Below the pieces are notes generated by a model, which was given only the letters and a program-made list of their open reading frames with translations, did not search any database and was not told where the DNA came from. The position numbers and the translations under genes are program-made. A stretch of 11,426 nucleotides of DNA from Bacillota bacterium (GTDB lineage: Bacteria; Bacillota; Clostridia; Peptostreptococcales; Anaerovoracaceae), in the NCBI GenBank assembly GCA_017523605.1, contig JAFWVZ010000021.1, forward strand, positions 1-11,426, given 5' to 3'. The first letter of the stretch is position 1, and each line of letters starts with the position of its first letter. Below, piece after piece: positions 8,891-11,426 of this stretch.

Positions 8891-8919
8891 TTGACAGGCT
8901 GGTTTATCCATGATAAACT
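8891..8919 (+). promoter_or_regulatory. Sigma-A promoter of the blaI-like/M56 operon
   Basis: A perfect -35 TTGACA (8891-8896) is followed after 17 bases by a -10 TAAACT (8914-8919, four of six consensus bases). The expected transcription start is near 8926. The spacer and -10 are covered by one 17-bp palindrome and the start region is followed at once by another, as expected of a repressed promoter. Confidence 0.72.
8902..8918. promoter_or_regulatory. Putative operator 1 for the BlaI-like repressor
   Basis: GTTTATCCATGATAAAC is an inverted repeat with 7-base arms (GTTTATC/GATAAAC) and a 3-base centre. It lies between the -35 and -10 boxes and overlaps the -10. It is nearly the same sequence as the palindrome centred 27 bases downstream. 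Its role as the BlaI-like operator is inferred from place and symmetry; the sequence differs from the TACA/TGTA core of classical BlaI/MecI/CopY operators. Confidence 0.68.
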
Positions 8920-8928
8920 TCAGTTGAA

Positions 8929-8945
8929 GTTTATTCAGAATAAAC
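8929..8945. promoter_or_regulatory. Putative operator 2 for the BlaI-like repressor
   Basis: GTTTATTCAGAATAAAC is a perfect inverted repeat with 8-base arms and a central A. It shares both outer hexamers (GTTTAT and ATAAAC) with operator 1. It starts just after the predicted transcription start and ends before the ribosome site of the repressor gene. Between the two operators the sequence is also symmetric (ATAAACTTCA and TGAAGTTTAT around GT at 8923-8924), so 8902-8945 forms one large imperfect dyad centred between 8923 and 8924. Confidence 0.7.
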
Positions 8946-8953
8946 CAAGAGCA

Positions 8954-8960
8954 GAAGAGG
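8954..8960 (+). promoter_or_regulatory. Ribosome binding site deciding the repressor start
   Basis: GAAGAGG lies eight bases before the ATG at 8969. It supports that ATG over an in-frame TTG at 8891, which is itself the start of the -35 box and so cannot lie in the transcript. Confidence 0.7.
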
Positions 8961-8968
8961 TCATCGTA

Positions 8969-9340
8969 ATGGAAAACATCGTATTAGGCGACATCCAGCT
9001 GAAATTTGCAGAGATCGTCTGGGAGAACGAACCGGTCAGTTCCGGAAAACTAGTTAAGATCTGCGAGGAAAAACTGAATTGGAAAAAGCCTACGACTTAT
9101 ACCGTTCTGCGCAAGTTGTGCGAAAAAGGAATACTCCGTAACGATAACGGTACCGTTACTTCCGTAATGTCCAAAGGTGAATACTATCAGCATAAGGGCA
9201 GACAGGTAGTCGACGATTATTACAAAGGTTCGCTGCCTGCATTCATAGCAGCGTTTACGGATCAAAACGAGCTGACGGCACGGGATATCGACGAGATCCA
9301 GGAGCTCATAAACAAGTATAAAAAGGATAACGATCTATGA
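8969..9340 (+). CDS. BlaI/MecI/CopY-family transcriptional repressor
   Basis: 123 residues, the normal size for BlaI. The N-terminal two thirds form a winged helix: FAEIVWENEPVSSGKLVKIC (13-32) and WKKPTTYTVLRKLCEKGIL (38-56) match the family (helix-turn-helix with TVxTxLxRLxxKGxL-type recognition). The C-terminal part (DDYYKGSLPAFIAAF through ELINKYKK, 82-119) is the dimerisation region. BlaI repressors bind dyad operators and are inactivated by cleavage when a partner M56 protease senses a signal. In my alignment the S. aureus BlaI cleavage pair Asn-Phe falls on Ala95-Phe96. The stop overlaps the M56 gene by ATGA, so the two are coupled. It probably represses its own operon through the two palindromes at 8902-8945. 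Isoleucine codons are 6 ATC to 3 ATA, unlike the neighbouring genes. Confidence 0.9.
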   Translation: MENIVLGDIQLKFAEIVWENEPVSSGKLVKICEEKLNWKKPTTYTVLRKLCEKGILRNDNGTVTSVMSKGEYYQHKGRQVVDDYYKGSLPAFIAAFTDQNELTARDIDEIQELINKYKKDNDL

Positions 9341-10737
9341 GTCTGATATTTGCCAAAGTCGTAAATATGAGCATCAGCGCTGGGATCCTTATCCTTGCGG
9401 TAATACTGGTCAGGTTCTTGTTTAGAAAGCTTCCGAGGAAAATATTCCTTATTGCGTGGATGCTTGTTATGATAAGGCTCGTCTGTCCGTTTACAGTCAC
9501 GAATTCTCTGAGTCCGGTCCCGAGTGACTTTTTCTCCGAACATTTATCAAACGCAGAGATAGCAGAAGGAACGGAATGGAACGGCGGTACTAATCGTTCG
9601 GACATTCCGGCAGATCCGGAGCAGCCTGCTCCGTCAGATCCCGTAACCGGAATCAGTATCAACATCATCATCTGCGCAATCTGGCTTGCAGGCGCCGTAT
9701 CGATATCGGCGGCAGCAGTGGTCAGGACATTACGGCTTAGGAAATCGGTCGAAGATTCGGAACAATACAATGATAATGTGTATATCTGCGATGGAATCAA
9801 GACATCGTTCGTGATTGGAGTTCTGGACCCCAGGATATACATATCGTCTGCGATCAGCGAAGAAAAGCGCGGATACATCATTGATCACGAAAAGGAACAT
9901 ATAAAACATCTGGACCATCTGGCCAAACTGCTGTTTTACATCATTACTGCGGTCCACTGGTTCAACCCGCTGTGTCATTTGGCATATCATCTGTTCAGCG
10001 AAGACCTGGAGATGGCCTGCGATGAACGGACGATAGAGCCCCGGGACGCAGAGTACAGGGCGAAGTATCTGCAGACCCTTCTGGACTGCGGTATCAGCTT
10101 ATTGACACTAAGATTCGGAACTCTATCTTTTGGGACTGTCGGAATAAAGAGGAGGGTGGAAAGAATAATGAGTTTCAAAAAGACAAAGGGCATCACTATC
10201 GCCTTCTTTGCTGTTGTCTGTCTGTCGCTGGTATTCTTCCTTATGACGAACAATGCGGCTGCTGCAGGGAAGCCATCTGAAGATCACGATGACTATGTGC
10301 ATGTAGTAATAAGAGATGGAAACGGAAACGTCGTTGAGTCTGTAGATGTTTATCAGCCAGATGCGCTGAGTCCGCCTGAACCATTACCTGATCTTCCGGA
10401 TCATGGATCAGTATCTTCTGAAGATCCGGAAAAATACGATGCTTTGCTGAAGATCAGGGAAGAAATACTTACAGAAGGCGTCTACAGAAGTTCCGGGGAA
10501 CTCGGAGATCCGGTCTTTGCCGTATGCGAAGGTGAGGTCATCAGTTCTGAGCGGGACGGAGGTTACGGGCTTTGCGTAACAATAAAGGATAACGATGGAC
10601 GTATCTGGAAATACGGACACTGTAGCAAGCTGACATTCGAAAAAGGCGACTATGTTTCCTTCGGCGATTTAATAGCTTATGTAGGAACGACCGGGCTGAT
10701 AGAAAAGCCAGGGATAATAATCAGTATAGTAAAGTAG
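9337..10737 (+). CDS. BlaR1-like M56-family membrane metalloprotease with degenerate M23/LytM-like sensor domain
   Basis: 466 residues. Hydrophobic segments lie near 12-29, 36-53, 105-129, 196-220 and 285-304. The cytoplasmic zinc site is intact: HEKEH at 184-188 within IIDHEKEHIKHLDH, and the downstream glutamate in FSEDLEMACDE (Glu225). IKRRVERIM (270-278) is the conserved segment before the last helix. The outer part (305-466) is not a penicillin-binding domain. A linker leads to residues 388-466, which follow the M23/LytM fold: GDPVFAVCEGEVISS, GGYGLCVTIKDNDG, WKYGHCSKLTFEKGDYVSFG, LIAYVGTTG. Of the M23 zinc ligands only His428 (YGH) remains. The HxH near the end reads GII in my alignment, and the first His and Asp are absent. 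It is therefore probably a ligand-binding sensor, perhaps for peptidoglycan, and not an enzyme. By analogy with BlaR1, sensing would trigger cleavage of the BlaI-like partner. The start overlaps the repressor stop (ATGA). Confidence 0.88.
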   Translation: MSLIFAKVVNMSISAGILILAVILVRFLFRKLPRKIFLIAWMLVMIRLVCPFTVTNSLSPVPSDFFSEHLSNAEIAEGTEWNGGTNRSDIPADPEQPAPSDPVTGISINIIICAIWLAGAVSISAAAVVRTLRLRKSVEDSEQYNDNVYICDGIKTSFVIGVLDPRIYISSAISEEKRGYIIDHEKEHIKHLDHLAKLLFYIITAVHWFNPLCHLAYHLFSEDLEMACDERTIEPRDAEYRAKYLQTLLDCGISLLTLRFGTLSFGTVGIKRRVERIMSFKKTKGITIAFFAVVCLSLVFFLMTNNAAAAGKPSEDHDDYVHVVIRDGNGNVVESVDVYQPDALSPPEPLPDLPDHGSVSSEDPEKYDALLKIREEILTEGVYRSSGELGDPVFAVCEGEVISSERDGGYGLCVTIKDNDGRIWKYGHCSKLTFEKGDYVSFGDLIAYVGTTGLIEKPGIIISIVK

Positions 10738-10742
10738 AAAAA

Positions 10743-10748
10743 GGGAGG
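10743..10748 (+). promoter_or_regulatory. Strong Shine-Dalgarno after the M56 gene
   Basis: GGGAGG, within an A-rich context, begins six bases after the M56 stop codon and sits six bases before the ATG at 10755. It is one of the best ribosome sites in the window, although only a very short ORF follows. Confidence 0.6.
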
Positions 10749-10754
10749 ATGCTC

Positions 10755-10787
10755 ATGTGTAGCATTAAGTATTACTCCATCGAATAA
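10755..10787 (+). CDS. Possible 10-residue peptide ORF, third cistron of the blaI-like operon
   Basis: The ORF encodes MCSIKYYSIE and has an ideally placed GGGAGG six bases upstream. It lies before the operon terminator. It may be a real small peptide, a leader, or the surviving start of a decayed third gene. I recognise no homologue. An in-frame ATG at 10749 touches the ribosome site and is less likely. Confidence is low because ten codons carry no coding statistics. Confidence 0.25.
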   Translation: MCSIKYYSIE

Positions 10788-10788
10788 T

Positions 10789-10866
10789 ATGCACTACTTT
10801 GAGGTTAACTATATTAGCCAGAGTTCACTTACAACAATTCTTTCTGTGTTAATTTCAAGAGACTGA
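10789..10866 (+). CDS. Possible 25-residue ORF overlapping the operon 3' end
   Basis: The ATG begins one base after the TAA of the ten-codon ORF (TAATATG), an arrangement suited to re-initiation. The product contains MHYFEVNYIS and ends TTILSVLISRD, with a mildly hydrophobic C-terminal half. It is in the same frame as the M56 gene, so readthrough of that TAG would also reach it. No homology is recognised. It could equally be untranslated 3' sequence. Confidence 0.15.
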   Translation: MHYFEVNYISQSSLTTILSVLISRD

Positions 10867-10899
10867 ACGTCTGCAAAACAAACAAATAAAACTAATGAA

Positions 10900-10927
10900 C
10901 AGGGATGCAACATATCCCTGCTTTTTT
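10900..10927 (+). terminator. Rho-independent terminator of the blaI-like/M56 operon
   Basis: A perfect 7-bp stem CAGGGAT/ATCCCTG (10900-10906 with 10914-10920) encloses a 7-base loop and is followed by C and six T (10922-10927). It ends the operon and insulates the ecfA1 promoter 33 bases downstream. Confidence 0.85.
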
Positions 10928-10959
10928 GTCTGCGCAAGCGGAATTAACGGCAAGTTTGT

Positions 10960-10988
10960 TTGACACCGTACGCTGTGGTGTATATAAT
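10960..10988 (+). promoter_or_regulatory. Perfect consensus sigma-A promoter for ecfA1
   Basis: TTGACA (10960-10965), 17 bases, then TATAAT (10983-10988): both hexamers and the spacer match the consensus exactly. Transcription should start near 10995, giving a leader of about 47 bases before the ATG at 11042. Confidence 0.85.
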
Positions 10989-11011
10989 AAATCATTACAC
11001 ACAGATATGTA

Positions 11012-11029
11012 CCCGACCCAACGGGCGGG
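11012..11029 (+). other. Short GC-rich hairpin in the ecfA1 leader
   Basis: CCCGACCCAACGGGCGGG can fold as two CCC/GGG blocks with an internal GA/C loop and a 3-base cap (AAC). It ends 12 bases before the ATG and takes up the purine-rich run upstream of the weak AGGA (11034-11037), so it might modulate initiation. It is too small for a known riboswitch class. Confidence 0.35.
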
Positions 11030-11041
11030 AAGCAGGATCGA

Positions 11042-11426
11042 ATGGCAGACGAAGCAATAATCCAATTCAAAAACGTAAGTTTCGCATACCTTCAGGAAGA
11101 TGACGGGTCCGCGCAGGCAGAAAAGCTGGCGCTGGACGACGTCTCTTTTGACATACAGCGCGGTTCGTTCGTAGCCATAGTAGGAAGCAACGGTTCCGGC
11201 AAGTCTACGCTTGCAAAGCACATGAACGCGCTGCTGCTGCCTACGTCCGGGAGCGTCCTGATAGAGGGCGTGGATACAGTTACTGCTTCGGACGAGGCTC
11301 CCTGGGAGATACGCAAAAAGATAGGAATGGTCTTCCAGAACCCGGACAACCAGCTGGTTTCTTCCATAGTGGAGGACGACGTTGCGTTCGGACCGGAGAA
11401 CATAGGCATGCCTCCGGAAGAGATAC
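11042..11426 (+). CDS. ecfA1: Energy-coupling factor transporter ATP-binding protein EcfA1, 3'-truncated by window
   Basis: The first 128 residues are visible, of about 280 expected. They start MADEAIIQFKNVSFAY and contain a Walker A GSNGSGKST (48-56), the KIGMVFQNPDNQLV Q-loop (94-106) and VEDDVAFGPENIG (110-122), which are hallmarks of the EcfA1/CbiO class. EcfA1 pairs with EcfA2 and the membrane protein EcfT to power vitamin and metal uptake through exchangeable S components; ecfA2 and ecfT would be expected just beyond the edge. The ATG is the only in-frame start after the promoter; its ribosome site (AGGA at 11034-11037, four bases away) is weak. Isoleucine codons are almost all ATA (9 of 10), as in the left-hand genes. 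Confidence 0.93.
   Translation, partial: MADEAIIQFKNVSFAYLQEDDGSAQAEKLALDDVSFDIQRGSFVAIVGSNGSGKSTLAKHMNALLLPTSGSVLIEGVDTVTASDEAPWEIRKKIGMVFQNPDNQLVSSIVEDDVAFGPENIGMPPEEI

Larger units (their letters stand above)
10738..11041 (+). other. 304-base AT-rich intergenic region between the M56 gene and ecfA1
   Basis: This stretch holds a strong ribosome site with two tiny ORFs (10743-10866), a rho-independent terminator (10900-10927), a perfect sigma-A promoter (10960-10988) and a short GC-rich hairpin (11012-11029). Two 60-base lines counted at 37% and 32% GC, well below the flanking genes. I see no tRNA, repeat element or recognisable riboswitch in it. Confidence 0.75.

Noticed and set aside
7994..8913. 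Plus-strand open frames (176 and 178 codons) across the glycosyltransferase and dtd
   Set aside because: The minus-strand genes have clear motifs (SQFT, NDGPFT, GT4 signatures); the plus-strand products are unrecognisable and overlap both.
8891..8968. 26-residue N-terminal extension of the BlaI-like repressor from a TTG at 8891
   Set aside because: The TTG is part of the -35 box, the segment contains both operators, and the ATG at 8969 has a well-placed ribosome site.

Overview
The window looks like a chromosomal segment from a Gram-positive anaerobe of the class Clostridia. This is inferred from the gene set (AddB/RexB type nuclease subunit, PreP-like M16C peptidase, MATE pump, BlaI/M56 pair, ECF transporter ATPase), from strong AGGAGG-type ribosome sites and from consensus sigma-A promoters. 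Most of it is moderately GC-rich (58% in one 60-base line counted inside the peptidase gene) yet strongly prefers ATA for isoleucine, which is unusual at that composition. No rRNA, tRNA, CRISPR array, insertion sequence or phage gene is visible.

Left part (1-7058, + strand): the 3' portion of a large M16C presequence-protease-like metallopeptidase runs in from the left edge. After an 80-base gap come a MATE efflux transporter and addB, whose start overlaps the MATE stop by four bases (ATGA). addB has the full nuclease domain and all four iron-sulfur cysteines but no Walker A motif, and addA does not follow it. Middle part (7094-8844, - strand): dtd (D-aminoacyl-tRNA deacylase) followed by a GT4 glycosyltransferase, convergent with addB. 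dtd has an extended -10 promoter and a strong ribosome site.

Right part (8871-10927): a divergent two-gene module encodes a BlaI-family repressor and an M56 (BlaR1-like) membrane metalloprotease, joined by an ATGA overlap. Its promoter carries two 17-bp palindromes of nearly the same sequence, placed where a repressor would block RNA polymerase. The protease has an intact HEKEH site. Where BlaR1 has a penicillin-binding sensor, it carries an M23/LytM-like domain that has lost most of its zinc ligands. A strong ribosome site follows the protease gene and heads two tiny ORFs, then a rho-independent terminator. The module differs from its neighbours in isoleucine codon choice and is less GC-rich, so it may have been acquired. 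It is the most interesting part of the window: it reads as a complete, self-regulated signalling cassette, probably sensing the cell envelope, with no obvious target gene other than itself, possibly dtd, and genes elsewhere.

Right edge (10960-11426, + strand): a perfect TTGACA-17-TATAAT promoter drives the start of ecfA1, an energy-coupling factor transporter ATPase cut by the window edge.
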